DNA of 64,000 bases from Pseudohongiella spirulinae (lineage in GTDB: Bacteria > Pseudomonadota > Gammaproteobacteria > Pseudomonadales > Pseudohongiellaceae), in NCBI RefSeq assembly GCF_001444425.1, contig NZ_CP013189.1, positions 2,728,001 through 2,792,000 of the forward strand, written 5' to 3'. Made by a program: the position numbers and the translations under genes. Shown one piece after another: positions 51,531 to 61,167 of the stretch. Every line of letters starts with the position of its first letter. Within the stretch, counting starts at the first letter, position 1. The notes under the pieces are model-generated. The model was given only the letters and a program-made list of their open reading frames with translations, was not told where the DNA came from and did not search any database.

Positions 51531-52967
51531 ATGTCCCTCAATACGGAATATAACTATAAAGTTGTCCATCAGTTCACCATAGCCACCGTCCTTTGGGGCA
51601 TTGTTGGCATGGCAGTCGGTGTACTGATTGCCGCGCAACTGGCCTGGCCGGCACTGAACTTTGACACCGCCTGGCTGAGTTACGGTCGCCTGCGTCCGCT
51701 ACATACCAACGGTGTGATTTTCGCGTTCGGCGGCAGCGCGCTAATGGCAACCTCCCTGTTTATAGTCCAGCGCACCTGCCAGACCAGGCTGATCAGCGAT
51801 GGGCTGGCCTCTTTTGTGTTCTGGGGCTGGCAAACCATTATCGTGCTGGCGGTAATCACCCTGCCAATGGGCATGACCACCTCAAAGGAATATGCCGAGC
51901 TGGAGTGGCCGATTTCAATTCTCATTGCCATCGTGTGGGTAGCCTACGCTATCCTGTTCTTTGGCACCATCATGAAGCGCAAACAAAAACATATCTATGT
52001 GGCCAACTGGTTTTTCTCAGCCTTCATTCTTGCCGTTGCCATTTTGCACATTGTCAATAACCTGGCAGTACCGGTCACACTGACCAAATCCTATTCCATC
52101 TATGCAGGCACAGTAGATGCCATGGTGCAGTGGTGGTGGGGTCACAACGCCGTAGGCTTTTTCCTCACAGCAGGCTTTCTGGGCATCATGTATTACTTTG
52201 TACCCAAGCAGGCGGAGCGACCGGTTTACTCCTATCGCCTGTCAGTGGTGCACTTCTGGGCACTGATTGCCATTTACGTCTGGGCCGGTCCCCACCACTT
52301 GCATTACACCGCACTGCCTGACTGGACTCAGAGTCTGGGCATGGCCATGTCGATCATCCTCATTGCGCCCTCATGGGGAGGCATGATCAACGGCATCATG
52401 ACCCTGTCAGGTGCCTGGGACAAATTGCGCACCGACCCGATTCTGAAATTCCTGGTAGTGTCATTGTCTTTTTATGGTATGTCTACATTTGAGGGACCAA
52501 TGCTGTCGATCAAGTCGGTGAACGCCCTGTCACACATGACTGACTGGACAGTGGGGCACGTGCATGCGGGTGCGCTGGGCTGGGTGGCCATGATCTCCAT
52601 TGGCGCGGTTTATCACATGATACCCATCATGTATGGACGCAAATTCGGCGAGATGTACAGTGTCAAGCTGATTGACCTGCACTTCTGGCTGGCCACTATC
52701 GGTACCGTTCTGTATATCGTTTCGATGTGGGTAAACGGCTTGATGCAGGGGCTGATGTGGCGAGCCGTTAACAACGACGGCACCCTGACTTACAGCTTTA
52801 TTGAATCTGTTATTGCCAGCTATCCGGGTTACGTTGTGCGCTTTATTGGCGGCGCGATATTCCTGCTTGGCATGTTGATCATGGCCTATAACGTCTGGAA
52901 AACGGCGCAGCAGGCACAGGCTGCTGCCACTGACCAGCCCGAGGCTGCAAAGGAGGCACTGGCATGA
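51531..52967 (+). CDS. ccoN: cbb3-type cytochrome c oxidase subunit I
   Basis: This 478-residue haem-copper oxidase subunit carries the haem b and haem b3-CuB oxygen-reduction site. It starts [20 protein letters not shown]. About twelve helices carry the metal-ligand His residues: [52 protein letters not shown] and [20 protein letters not shown]. The longer upstream frame has no good start. It is the first gene of ccoNOQP, overlapping ccoO by 4 bases. Confidence 0.96.
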   Translation: MSLNTEYNYKVVHQFTIATVLWGIVGMAVGVLIAAQLAWPALNFDTAWLSYGRLRPLHTNGVIFAFGGSALMATSLFIVQRTCQTRLISDGLASFVFWGWQTIIVLAVITLPMGMTTSKEYAELEWPISILIAIVWVAYAILFFGTIMKRKQKHIYVANWFFSAFILAVAILHIVNNLAVPVTLTKSYSIYAGTVDAMVQWWWGHNAVGFFLTAGFLGIMYYFVPKQAERPVYSYRLSVVHFWALIAIYVWAGPHHLHYTALPDWTQSLGMAMSIILIAPSWGGMINGIMTLSGAWDKLRTDPILKFLVVSLSFYGMSTFEGPMLSIKSVNALSHMTDWTVGHVHAGALGWVAMISIGAVYHMIPIMYGRKFGEMYSVKLIDLHFWLATIGTVLYIVSMWVNGLMQGLMWRAVNNDGTLTYSFIESVIASYPGYVVRFIGGAIFLLGMLIMAYNVWKTAQQAQAAATDQPEAAKEALA

Positions 52968-53569
52968 ACGATCTGATCGAGAAAAATCTTGGCCTGTTGA
53001 TCCCCCTGATCATTCTGGCGGTCAGCTTTGGTGGTGCTGTTGAGATCATTCCGTTGATGTCGCAGCGCATTGTGCAGGAACCCATGGAAAATCTGGAGCC
53101 CTATCCACCATTGGTACTGGAAGGTCGCGACATTTACATCCGTGAGGGCTGCAACACTTGCCATTCGCAAAAAATCCGCCCACTGCGGGCTGAGGTAGAG
53201 CGATACGGGCATTACTCGGTGGCTGGTGAGCTGGTCTACGACCACCCGCACCTGTGGGGCTCCAAACGAACTGGCCCGGATCTGGCGCGTGTTGGTGGTT
53301 TGTACAGTGATGACTGGCACTATGCGCATCTGTTAGATCCACGCGCGGTTGTACCCGGTTCCAATATGCCCGCTTACCCCTGGCTGTTTTCACGCGAACT
53401 CAACCTGGATGTGACACCTCGCAAACTGCGAGCCCTGCAGCGTATCGGCGTGCCTTACACCGATGAGGACATTGCCAATGCAACGGACGGCCTGGAGGGG
53501 GTCACCGAGGCTCAGGCACTGGTGGCTTATCTGCAACATCTTGGCACCCTGGTATCGGAGCGACGCTGA
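52964..53569 (+). CDS. ccoO: cbb3-type cytochrome c oxidase subunit II
   Basis: This 201-residue membrane-anchored monohaem cytochrome c has one N-terminal helix (about 8-33) and the haem motif CNTCH (about 63-67). The axial Met candidate is in [10 protein letters not shown], and typical CcoO segments include YGHYSVAGE and [11 protein letters not shown]. It passes electrons to CcoN. It overlaps ccoN and ccoQ by a few bases. Confidence 0.96.
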   Translation: MNDLIEKNLGLLIPLIILAVSFGGAVEIIPLMSQRIVQEPMENLEPYPPLVLEGRDIYIREGCNTCHSQKIRPLRAEVERYGHYSVAGELVYDHPHLWGSKRTGPDLARVGGLYSDDWHYAHLLDPRAVVPGSNMPAYPWLFSRELNLDVTPRKLRALQRIGVPYTDEDIANATDGLEGVTEAQALVAYLQHLGTLVSERR

Positions 53570-53745
53570 TGGATATTAATGATCTGCGAACCCTTTCAAC
53601 CGTACTGGTTGCGCTCGCTTTTTTTGCAATTGTGTGGTGGGCATTCGGTCCCAGTCGCAAAAAATATTTCGACGAAGCCGCACAGCTTCCATTCAAGGAA
53701 GATGAAGCAAACCAGGTAACATCGTCCAAAGGAGACCACTCATGA
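53569..53745 (+). CDS. ccoQ: cbb3-type oxidase small subunit CcoQ/FixQ
   Basis: This 58-residue single-helix protein ([19 protein letters not shown], then WWAFGPSRKKYFDEAAQLPF) matches CcoQ, which stabilises the cbb3 complex. The start shares one base with the ccoO stop (TGATG) and its stop overlaps the ccoP ATG (ATGA). Too short for many gene finders, but the position between ccoO and ccoP and the FxxxxKKxFDEAAxLPF pattern are diagnostic. Confidence 0.92.
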   Translation: MDINDLRTLSTVLVALAFFAIVWWAFGPSRKKYFDEAAQLPFKEDEANQVTSSKGDHS

Positions 53746-54614
53746 GTACCGGTTTCAGTCTGTTTGTCATTATCGGCACACTCGGCTCATTGATCGTCTT
53801 CGCGCTGCTGTTATTTTTCAACCGCAAGGTGAAAAATCCCGGCCAGACCACTGGTCACGTATATGATGGTATCGAGGAGTACGACAATCCCATGCCCGCC
53901 TGGTGGTTCTGGGGCTTTGTACTGAGCATTATTTTTGCACTGGGCTACCTGATCTATTTCCCCGGCCTGGGCAATTTCCCCGGCATCGGTGGCTGGACAT
54001 CGGAGCAGCGTCTCGCTGATCAGCAGCAGGCTGCAGAAGAGCGGTACGGCCCGATTTTCGCGCAGTATCGCCAGGTACCGGTAGAAGAACTGGCACAGAA
54101 CACTGCCGCCATGCGCATGGGTCAGCGACTGTATGCCACTAACTGTGCCCAGTGCCACGGATCCGCCGGCACAGGTGGCAATGGATTTCCCAACCTGACC
54201 GATGCCGAGTGGACCTGGGGCAGCAGTCCTGAGCAGGTGACAGTAACCATCGCTCAGGGACGGCGCGCCATCATGCCTGCATGGTCCGGCACTCTGGATG
54301 AGTATGGTATTCGCGATGTCACCGAATACCTGCTGCGCTTGTCGGGCCGCGATCATATCAGCAACCAGGCTGACGCCGGCCAGGCACACTTCCAGCAATT
54401 ATGTGCCGCCTGTCACGGCGCCGATGGCAGCGGTCAGCCCATGCTGGGCGCGCCGGATTTGACTAATGACATCTGGCTCTATGGTGGCAGCCGGGAACAG
54501 ATAGCTGACGTACTGCGTAATGGGCGTAATGGCGTTATGCCCCCATTTGCAGATCGCCTGGGCGAAGATCGCATTCATATACTCAACGCCTATGTCAGAA
54601 GCCTCGCTCAATAA
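53742..54614 (+). CDS. ccoP: cbb3-type cytochrome c oxidase subunit III
   Basis: This 290-residue dihaem cytochrome c has two N-terminal helices (about 4-25 and 52-75), YDGIEEYDNPMPAWWFWGF, a typical CcoP segment, and two haem c sites: CAQCH (about 139) and CAACH (about 227). Axial Met candidates are in RRAIMPAWSG and GVMPPFADRLG. It receives electrons from soluble cytochromes. ccoG follows after 29 bases. Confidence 0.96.
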   Translation: MSTGFSLFVIIGTLGSLIVFALLLFFNRKVKNPGQTTGHVYDGIEEYDNPMPAWWFWGFVLSIIFALGYLIYFPGLGNFPGIGGWTSEQRLADQQQAAEERYGPIFAQYRQVPVEELAQNTAAMRMGQRLYATNCAQCHGSAGTGGNGFPNLTDAEWTWGSSPEQVTVTIAQGRRAIMPAWSGTLDEYGIRDVTEYLLRLSGRDHISNQADAGQAHFQQLCAACHGADGSGQPMLGAPDLTNDIWLYGGSREQIADVLRNGRNGVMPPFADRLGEDRIHILNAYVRSLAQ

Positions 54615-54643
54615 GCGCGGCTTCTGACCGGGACGGACGTCAC

Positions 54644-56104
54644 ATGCAGAAAATACCGACCCAGGAAATCAGGCCCGATAATCTGGACTCACGCGTTTTC
54701 AACCTGTACGAAAAGCGCGAGAAGATTTATACCCGTGGCGTAGAGGGTTTCTTTCAGCGGATAAGGCTGTTAACCGGCTGGCCCCTGCTGCTCGGGTATT
54801 TTCTGCTGCCCTGGATAAATATAGACGGGCGCCAGGCTGTTCTTTTTGATTTGCCTGCCAGGCAGTTTCACATCCTTTGGCTGACTTTCTGGCCACAGGA
54901 CTTTGTCCTGCTGGGCTGGTTGCTCGCTATCGCCGCCTTCGCCCTGTTCTTTGTGACAACCCTGTGGGGCCGGGTATGGTGTGGGTATACCTGCCCGCAA
55001 ACTGTCTGGACAGCCATCTTTATGTGGGCCGAACAGTTTGCTGAAGGCGAGCGTAATCAGCGCATCAAACTGGATAAAGTCCCATCTATTCTGACACCGC
55101 GTGGCTGGAACAAAGCGGGGCTGATCAAGACCTGGAAGCGATTGCTCAAACACAGCATGTGGCTGGGTTTTGCAGCACTGACCGGCATTACCTTTATCGG
55201 CTATTTTTATGGCATCAGGGATCTTGTTATAGATTCAATCAGTTGGCAATTGCCGTTAGTCGCAGCCTCATGGGTGGTGTTTTTTACCCTGGCCACCTAT
55301 ATCAACGCCGGCTGGATGCGCGAGCAGGTCTGCATCTATATGTGTCCCTATGCACGCTTTCAGTCTGTGATGTTTGACCGCGACACACTGGTCATTTCCT
55401 ATGATGAATCACGAGGCGAACAACGCGGCCCGCGACGCCGCGATGCCGATTACAAGAAAGAGGGGCTGGGCGACTGCATTGACTGCACCATGTGTGTGCA
55501 GGTCTGTCCGACAGGCATCGATATCAGGGATGGTCTTCAGTATCAGTGCATTGGCTGCGCAGCCTGTATTGATGCCTGTGACGATATCATGGAGAAAATG
55601 CACTACCCGAAGGGTCTGATCTCTTACACTACCCAGAATAAGCTGGCCGGCGGTAGCTGGACCTGGAAGCGCCCCAAACTCATCGGTTACGGCGCTGCGC
55701 TGTTGGTAATGACATTACTGTTTGCAACTGCGCTCTGGCTGCGCGTGCCTTTGAATACCGAAGTCATCCGCGATCGCGGCGTGCTTTATCAGGAACTGGC
55801 AAACGGCAACATTGAAAATGTGTTTACCCTGCGAATCATCAACATGGATCGCCAGGCCCAGACCTTTCAGGTATCGCTGAACGGTCTGTCGGATGCCACC
55901 CTGCTGCCCGGCAATCAATTCGATGTCGAAGCCGGCGAGATTCGTGACGTGCTGCTGCGCGTGCAGGCCCCGGCATCGGCACTGTCGGGATCCAACCAGC
56001 TTATTGAGTTCCTGGTTGAATCGGCCGATCAGCGTCTTCGCTCAAGCAGTGAAAGTCGCTTTCTGGGCCCTCAGCCAGTTCCGACACGAGGAACCTCACC
56101 ATGA
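54644..56104 (+). CDS. ccoG: cbb3 oxidase assembly protein CcoG (FixG/RdxA)
   Basis: This 486-residue membrane Fe-S protein has about five helices, the CGYTCPQTVWTAIF and CIYMCPYARFQ (CxxxCP) motifs, and two 4Fe-4S motifs, CIDCTMCVQVCP and CIGCAACIDACDD (about 282-310). The C-terminal immunoglobulin-like domain is outside the cytoplasm. CcoG reduces Cu(II) to Cu(I) for CcoN maturation. It overlaps ccoH by 4 bases. Confidence 0.94.
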   Translation: MQKIPTQEIRPDNLDSRVFNLYEKREKIYTRGVEGFFQRIRLLTGWPLLLGYFLLPWINIDGRQAVLFDLPARQFHILWLTFWPQDFVLLGWLLAIAAFALFFVTTLWGRVWCGYTCPQTVWTAIFMWAEQFAEGERNQRIKLDKVPSILTPRGWNKAGLIKTWKRLLKHSMWLGFAALTGITFIGYFYGIRDLVIDSISWQLPLVAASWVVFFTLATYINAGWMREQVCIYMCPYARFQSVMFDRDTLVISYDESRGEQRGPRRRDADYKKEGLGDCIDCTMCVQVCPTGIDIRDGLQYQCIGCAACIDACDDIMEKMHYPKGLISYTTQNKLAGGSWTWKRPKLIGYGAALLVMTLLFATALWLRVPLNTEVIRDRGVLYQELANGNIENVFTLRIINMDRQAQTFQVSLNGLSDATLLPGNQFDVEAGEIRDVLLRVQAPASALSGSNQLIEFLVESADQRLRSSSESRFLGPQPVPTRGTSP

Positions 56105-56592
56105 GTCAACAGCCCTGGTATCGTCACCGCTGGCCATGGATTCTGATTTCTGTGCCGGTTATTTCAGTCATATTGGGCGTTGTGCTGCTTACAATCGCCT
56201 TTAATAACCCGGCCATCCTCGTCGTCGACAATTATTACTCGGAAGGACGAGCGATTAATCAATCCCTGGCTATGGACGATGCTGCCACTGAGCGCGGCAT
56301 CTCGGCAAACCTGCAGTTGTCCGGCGATGGATTCCGGGTCACCCTGAACGGCTCGGACGACGCTGCGCTTCGCCTTTTCATTTATCATGCCACCGATCCA
56401 CAACGGGATCAGCAATTCATCCTCTTGCCTGATGAGAGCAACGGTTTCCGGCCCGCCTCTGCTGAAGAAGAAGCCGCGCTGGACACGCTGCTGCGCAGCA
56501 ACAACATCTGGTACTTTGAGGTACGTGGCGAAACAGATCTCTGGCGCCTGCGCCAGCGGGTAGAGTCTCCAACCTCGGAGATTGAATTGTAA
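56101..56592 (+). CDS. ccoH: FixH/CcoH family protein
   Basis: This 163-residue protein has one N-terminal helix (about 11-36) and a FixH domain: NPAILVVDNYYSEGRAINQSLAMDDAATERGI, then LQLSGDGFRVTL and IWYFEVRGETDLWRLRQRV. CcoH is required for cbb3 complex assembly and stays with it. It starts within the ccoG stop and its TAA overlaps the ccoI ATG. Confidence 0.92.
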   Translation: MSQQPWYRHRWPWILISVPVISVILGVVLLTIAFNNPAILVVDNYYSEGRAINQSLAMDDAATERGISANLQLSGDGFRVTLNGSDDAALRLFIYHATDPQRDQQFILLPDESNGFRPASAEEEAALDTLLRSNNIWYFEVRGETDLWRLRQRVESPTSEIEL

Positions 56593-58994
56593 TGGCTGCC
56601 GTCATGAACAGTTCAGAGCTTTGTTTTCACTGTCAGCTCCCCTTGCCCGATTCACACGCACTGCAGGTAAGCGTTGATGGCGAATCGCGCGCTGTCTGTT
56701 GCCCGGCCTGTCGGGCCGCGGTGCAATTTATTCATGATCTGAAGCTGGATGATTATTATCGTTTCCGCTCGCAATGCGATACCTCCACAGTGCCCGGCAA
56801 GGCCGCCAACCAATCCGATGACGACAGTCTGCGGGAAGCCGTTCAGTGCGACCCGCAGGGTCATTTCAAGATTAACCTGCTGATCACCGATATCCGCTGC
56901 GTCGCCTGTACCTGGCTCATCGAACAAGTATTACAGCGACTGCCGGATGTGCTGGACGTGTCAGCTAATTTTGCCAGCCGCCGGGTCACTATCAGCTTTC
57001 AGGCACCCTTAAACGTCGTCAACATTGCTGAACGTCTGCGGGCGCTGGGTTATACCGTAAAGGCCGACCAACCGGATGCAGCCCGTGACGCTTATAAAGC
57101 TGAACGCAAGCAAATGCTGATGCGACTGGGTATTGCCGGCATCGGCATGATGCAGGTGATGATGTTCGCACTGGCCTCTTACCTGGGTGGCAATGATATA
57201 GAGCGGGCCTACGAAGATCTGATGCGCTGGGCCAGTTTTGCCCTTACAACGCCGGTCGTGTTCTTCAGCGCCTGGCCCTTCCACCGGGCGGCCTGGTACG
57301 CTTTGGCCAATCGCAGTCTGGTCATGGATGTGCCGGTATCGCTGGCAATTCTGGCGGCCTGGGTATTAAGTGTCTACAGTACATTGACCGGCGGCGCTGA
57401 AGTCTATTTCGACACAGCCTGCATGTTCACTTTCTTCCTGCTGATCGGGCGCTTCGCGGAGCTTGTGTCACGCTTTCACTTCCAGCAGAGCCAGGACATG
57501 CTGGAACATCTGCTACCTCGCCATGTGACTATGCAGGATGGCAGTCGACGGTCGCTGGACGCGCTCAGGCCTGGTGACCTGATTGCAGTGGCTGCCGGCG
57601 AAATCATACCGGCTGACGGCGTTGTGATAGAGGGACTGGGCGGCGTCAGTGAAGCGGCGTTCACCGGTGAACCCATGCCAATGCACAAGGAACCCGGTAG
57701 CCGTGTGCTGGCTGGCTCACAAAATCATGATGGCAGTTTTGTCATCCGGGTGGCGACCGATCCCGCTCAGTTCGTCATTCGCCAGATTGCTCATCTCTAC
57801 GAACAGGCCAGTCGTTACCGACCACGCTGGGCACAGTTGGCTGACCAGACAGCCCGCTATTTCGTCGGTGCCGTATTGTTGATTGCGGCCGCAGCCGGAC
57901 TTTTCTGGTATCAGGCAGGCAACCCTGAATTCCTGGTCATTGCATTGACGGTGCTGGTGGTGGCCTGTCCATGTGCACTATCACTGGCGACACCTGTAGC
58001 CTATAGCGTTGCGACAACGACCCTGCGCCGACACGGCGTTGTCATCAAGAACGGCATGTTCCTGGAGCGGGCCGCTGCTACCCAGGCGATAGTGTTTGAT
58101 AAAACCGGCACACTGACGCAAGCCCGATTACAGATACGACAAACGATTCCGCTGGCAGACAGCGATAGCCAAACCTGCCTGGAAATTGCCAGCGCGCTGG
58201 AGCAACAGAGTCAGCATCCGATCGCCCAGGCCTTTAGCGCACCGCATTCTCTGCCAGTTGATGAGATCAGCATCATCCCCGGCAGCGGCGTCAGCGCCCG
58301 GATGCAAGGGCAGGACTATCGGATTGGGCACATTGACTTTGCGCTGAACAATGACAGCAACGCAATAGCCGCATGCCAGGCTCTCTTACCTCCGAGTGAT
58401 AATGCTGTAACTGTAGTCATTCTCTCCCGTGACAAAAGGGCTCTGGCGGCATTTTATCTGCAGGACAGCCCACGGCCCGAGTCAGCTGAGGTGATCAGCC
58501 AGACTCATACGCTGGGCCTGCACACCGCCGTTTTTACCGGCGACCGGTCATTGGTTGCACAACAGATTCAGGATCGTTTCGGTGTGCGACAGGTACAGAC
58601 GGCCATGAGCCCGGATGACAAAGTGCAGGCCATGCGTGAGCTTCAGAAACAATACAGGGTCATGATGGTGGGAGACGGGATCAACGATACCGCGGCCATG
58701 GCGGCGGCGGATACATCACTATGTGTTTCGCCTACCGACACCTTTGTGCAGAACAGCGCCGATGCCACACTGGTCAATAACACACTGACGCTGCTGCCCA
58801 GAATCCTGCAATTTGCGCGCAGAAGCCGACGCATTATCCGTCAAAACATCGTCTGGTCAGTCAGCTACAATTTCACAGTCATCCCTTTTGCCCTGCTTGG
58901 CATGGTTCCACCCTGGTTGGCGGCCTTGGGTATGAGTCTTTCTTCAGTGTTGGTTGTCGGCAATGCTGCACGACTGACCCGGCTGGGGGGCTGA
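56592..58994 (+). CDS. ccoI: copper-exporting P-type ATPase CcoI (FixI)
   Basis: This 800-residue P1B-type ATPase supplies copper to the cbb3 oxidase. An N-terminal Cys cluster (CFHCQLPLP, CCPACRAAV) precedes an HMA domain with CVACTWLIEQVL. The membrane copper motif is CPC (VACPCALSLATPVA). The catalytic part has AFTGEPMPMHK, DKTGTL (phosphorylated Asp) and VGDGINDTAAMAAADTSL. It lies between ccoH and ccoS, overlapping or nearly abutting both. Confidence 0.95.
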   Translation: MAAVMNSSELCFHCQLPLPDSHALQVSVDGESRAVCCPACRAAVQFIHDLKLDDYYRFRSQCDTSTVPGKAANQSDDDSLREAVQCDPQGHFKINLLITDIRCVACTWLIEQVLQRLPDVLDVSANFASRRVTISFQAPLNVVNIAERLRALGYTVKADQPDAARDAYKAERKQMLMRLGIAGIGMMQVMMFALASYLGGNDIERAYEDLMRWASFALTTPVVFFSAWPFHRAAWYALANRSLVMDVPVSLAILAAWVLSVYSTLTGGAEVYFDTACMFTFFLLIGRFAELVSRFHFQQSQDMLEHLLPRHVTMQDGSRRSLDALRPGDLIAVAAGEIIPADGVVIEGLGGVSEAAFTGEPMPMHKEPGSRVLAGSQNHDGSFVIRVATDPAQFVIRQIAHLYEQASRYRPRWAQLADQTARYFVGAVLLIAAAAGLFWYQAGNPEFLVIALTVLVVACPCALSLATPVAYSVATTTLRRHGVVIKNGMFLERAAATQAIVFDKTGTLTQARLQIRQTIPLADSDSQTCLEIASALEQQSQHPIAQAFSAPHSLPVDEISIIPGSGVSARMQGQDYRIGHIDFALNNDSNAIAACQALLPPSDNAVTVVILSRDKRALAAFYLQDSPRPESAEVISQTHTLGLHTAVFTGDRSLVAQQIQDRFGVRQVQTAMSPDDKVQAMRELQKQYRVMMVGDGINDTAAMAAADTSLCVSPTDTFVQNSADATLVNNTLTLLPRILQFARRSRRIIRQNIVWSVSYNFTVIPFALLGMVPPWLAALGMSLSSVLVVGNAARLTRLGG

Positions 58995-58996
58995 CC

Positions 58997-59188
58997 ATGG
59001 AAATTCTGTTTGTCTTGATACCGTTAAGCCTGGGACTGGTGACATTCGCCCTGTGGAGCTTTATCTGGTCGGTGAAAAACGACCAGTTTGACGACCTGGA
59101 GCGGCAGGGCTGGTCCATTCTGTTTGAAGAGGAAGATAAGGTTAAAGAGCCACCCAAAACACCAGAAGCACCAGACAAGTTGCCGTAA
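58997..59188 (+). CDS. ccoS: cbb3 oxidase assembly protein CcoS
   Basis: This 63-residue single-helix protein (MEILFVLIPLSLGLVTFALW, then FIWSVKNDQFDDLERQGWSI) matches CcoS, needed for cofactor insertion into CcoN. A short acidic-basic tail follows. It starts 2 bases after ccoI and its stop overlaps the next ATG. Confidence 0.93.
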   Translation: MEILFVLIPLSLGLVTFALWSFIWSVKNDQFDDLERQGWSILFEEEDKVKEPPKTPEAPDKLP

Positions 59189-59868
59189 TGGAGCTTTGGG
59201 CGGCATTTTTACTGGGTGTCAGCAGTGCGCCACACTGCATGGCGATGTGTGGCGGCATCGCCTCGGCCCTGATCGTTGGCAGCCAGTCGACGGATAAGGC
59301 GATGATCGCATCCGACCGGCCCGGACATTCGGCCATACAGGCCGCGCTGCTGTTTGGTACGGGGAAAATGCTGGCCTACATGGGACTGGGTCTGCTGGCA
59401 GGGCTGGGGGGCTTTCTGCTGATCAACACCCAGCAGCAGGCGCTGGGTGGACTGCGAATGGTGGCCGGCCTGCTGATGATACTGCTGGGGCTTTATACGG
59501 CAGGTTGGTGGAATGGTTTAAGACATGTGGAACAAAGCGTTTACCGATTCTGGCAACCGCTGTTATCACGAATCAGACATGTCAGCCTGCAAAGCTGGCA
59601 TGGAAAACTGCTTGCAGGCGCAGCCTGGGGCCTGCTGCCGTGCGGCATCGTTTACACCATGCTGGCAACAGCACTGGCATCAGGCAATATTATGCAGGGC
59701 ATGCTGATCATGATGAGTTTTGGTTTGGGTACCATGCCGTTTGTACTCAGCGCCGGCGGCCTGGTCAAACTCAGTAGTCGCTGGATGAGCAGCCGCTGGT
59801 TTCGATCGCTGCTGGGTCTGGTGCTGATAGGTTTTGGCATCGGCACTCTATATATGGCGATGAGATAA
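59188..59868 (+). CDS. TauE/SafE-like sulfite exporter family protein
   Basis: This 226-residue membrane protein of the cytochrome c biogenesis/TauE-like family often follows ccoS (sometimes called CcoH2-like). It has about six helices, with FLLGVSSAPHCMAMCGGIASAL near the N-terminus, GTGKMLAYMGLGLLAGLGG, GAAWGLLPCGIVYTMLATAL and FGLGTMPFVLSAGGL. The HCxxMCGG and PCG elements resemble copper-linked members, suggesting a role in copper handling for the oxidase. It is the last gene of the cluster. Confidence 0.85.
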   Translation: MELWAAFLLGVSSAPHCMAMCGGIASALIVGSQSTDKAMIASDRPGHSAIQAALLFGTGKMLAYMGLGLLAGLGGFLLINTQQQALGGLRMVAGLLMILLGLYTAGWWNGLRHVEQSVYRFWQPLLSRIRHVSLQSWHGKLLAGAAWGLLPCGIVYTMLATALASGNIMQGMLIMMSFGLGTMPFVLSAGGLVKLSSRWMSSRWFRSLLGLVLIGFGIGTLYMAMR

Positions 59869-59935
59869 ATGAATGCACGATGTAAATGTGTTAACAACAA
59901 TCAATTAAGAAGACCACAACAAAGGAGAACAGGCC

Positions 59936-60532
59936 ATGAATCACCTGCTTGGCATTTTGACTAACCCTAAAGCGGAGTGGGCGCGAATCAGGGATCGCGA
60001 CGATTCAATCGCGGGACACTATCTGCGCTATCTCATCTGGATTGCCATCCTGCCGCCACTGGCCTGGTGGTATGGTGCCAGTCAGATCGGCTGGGAGCTG
60101 TCCGGCCGTGAAATTCGCCTGACTTCTGCATCGGCTGCCCAGATTATGGGATTGTTCTATGTGACAATTCTGCTCAGTGTGGGCTTTCTGGGCTATATGA
60201 TTCATTGGATGGCAAAAACCTATGATGCGAAAAACGACGATATCGCGCACGGTGTTGGTATTGCAGCCTATATGTGTGCACCGATGTTTGTCGTGGGCCT
60301 GACTGGTTTTTACCCCAATTTGTGGCTGGATATGTTTCTGGCGACAGCCGCCTCAGCCTACACAATTTATCTGCTCTACATCGGCATACCCATTGTGTAC
60401 GATATGCCAAAAGAACGAGGCTTTCTGTTTGCCAGCGCCACAGTCGCGGTCGGCCTGGTACTGATGGTTTCACTGATGGCCGCCACAGTGATTCTTTGGG
60501 AAATGGGTGCCTCTCCTGTATTTACTGACTGA
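59936..60532 (+). CDS. Yip1 family membrane protein
   Basis: This 198-residue protein has five hydrophobic helices and the Yip1/DUF1282 pattern: MNHLLGILTNPKAEWARIRDRDDS at the N-terminus, then membrane segments with IHWMAKTYDAKND and CAPMFVVGLTGFYPNLW. The N-terminal P..EWxxI motif is characteristic. Function unknown. It has a good AAAGGAG site. It is separated from the oxidase cluster by 67 bases. Confidence 0.85.
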   Translation: MNHLLGILTNPKAEWARIRDRDDSIAGHYLRYLIWIAILPPLAWWYGASQIGWELSGREIRLTSASAAQIMGLFYVTILLSVGFLGYMIHWMAKTYDAKNDDIAHGVGIAAYMCAPMFVVGLTGFYPNLWLDMFLATAASAYTIYLLYIGIPIVYDMPKERGFLFASATVAVGLVLMVSLMAATVILWEMGASPVFTD

Positions 60533-60545
60533 CAAGGCTACAAAA

Positions 60546-61166
60546 ATGATGAAGCTGTATGAAACCCGGATCGCCCCTAACCCCAGGCGTGTGCGGATAT
60601 TTCTGGCAGAAAAGGGATTGCTGGACCAGGTTGAACTCATTGAGATGGATCTGCAAAAAGGCGACAACCTGACGCCAGAACACAAGGCCCGCAACCCGAT
60701 GAGAAAAGTACCGGTACTTGAACTGGAGGACGGCACCTGCATTTCGGAGACCATGGCCATCTGCCGGTATATTGAAGAGGCATTTCCTGGCACGTCGGCC
60801 TTGTTGGGCCAGACCGCATTAGAAAAGGCGTACATTGAGCAATGGTTGCGCTGGATAGACTTCTATTTCATGTTGCCAACAGGCATGGCGTTTCAACACA
60901 CCAGTGGCTACTTCAAGGACCGCATGACGCCTTTCCCTGAATGGGGTGAAGAATGCAAAAGGCAGGCTGGTGGCTTTTTCCGTTTCCTGGATCGCCATTT
61001 GGCAGACAAACCGTATATTTGCGGGGATCAGTTTACAGCCGCCGACATCAATGCGCTTTGCGCCCTGGACTTTAACAAGACCATCAAACAGCGTATCGCG
61101 CCAGATCAAGGCAATTTGCAGGCCTGGTATGAACGTCTTTATGAGCGTCCTTCAATAATGGCTTGA
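60546..61166 (+). CDS. glutathione S-transferase family protein
   Basis: This 206-residue enzyme starts MMKLYETRIAPNPRRVRIFLAEKG (AAGG upstream; a second ATG is one codon later). The thioredoxin-like domain has VELIEMDLQKGDNLTPEHKARNPMRKVPVLELEDG and ISETMAICRYIEEAFPG (glutathione contact). The helical domain has YICGDQFTAADINALCALDF. The substrate is unknown. It is 2 bases from the stop of the convergent membrane protein gene. Confidence 0.9.
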   Translation: MMKLYETRIAPNPRRVRIFLAEKGLLDQVELIEMDLQKGDNLTPEHKARNPMRKVPVLELEDGTCISETMAICRYIEEAFPGTSALLGQTALEKAYIEQWLRWIDFYFMLPTGMAFQHTSGYFKDRMTPFPEWGEECKRQAGGFFRFLDRHLADKPYICGDQFTAADINALCALDFNKTIKQRIAPDQGNLQAWYERLYERPSIMA

Positions 61167-61167
61167 G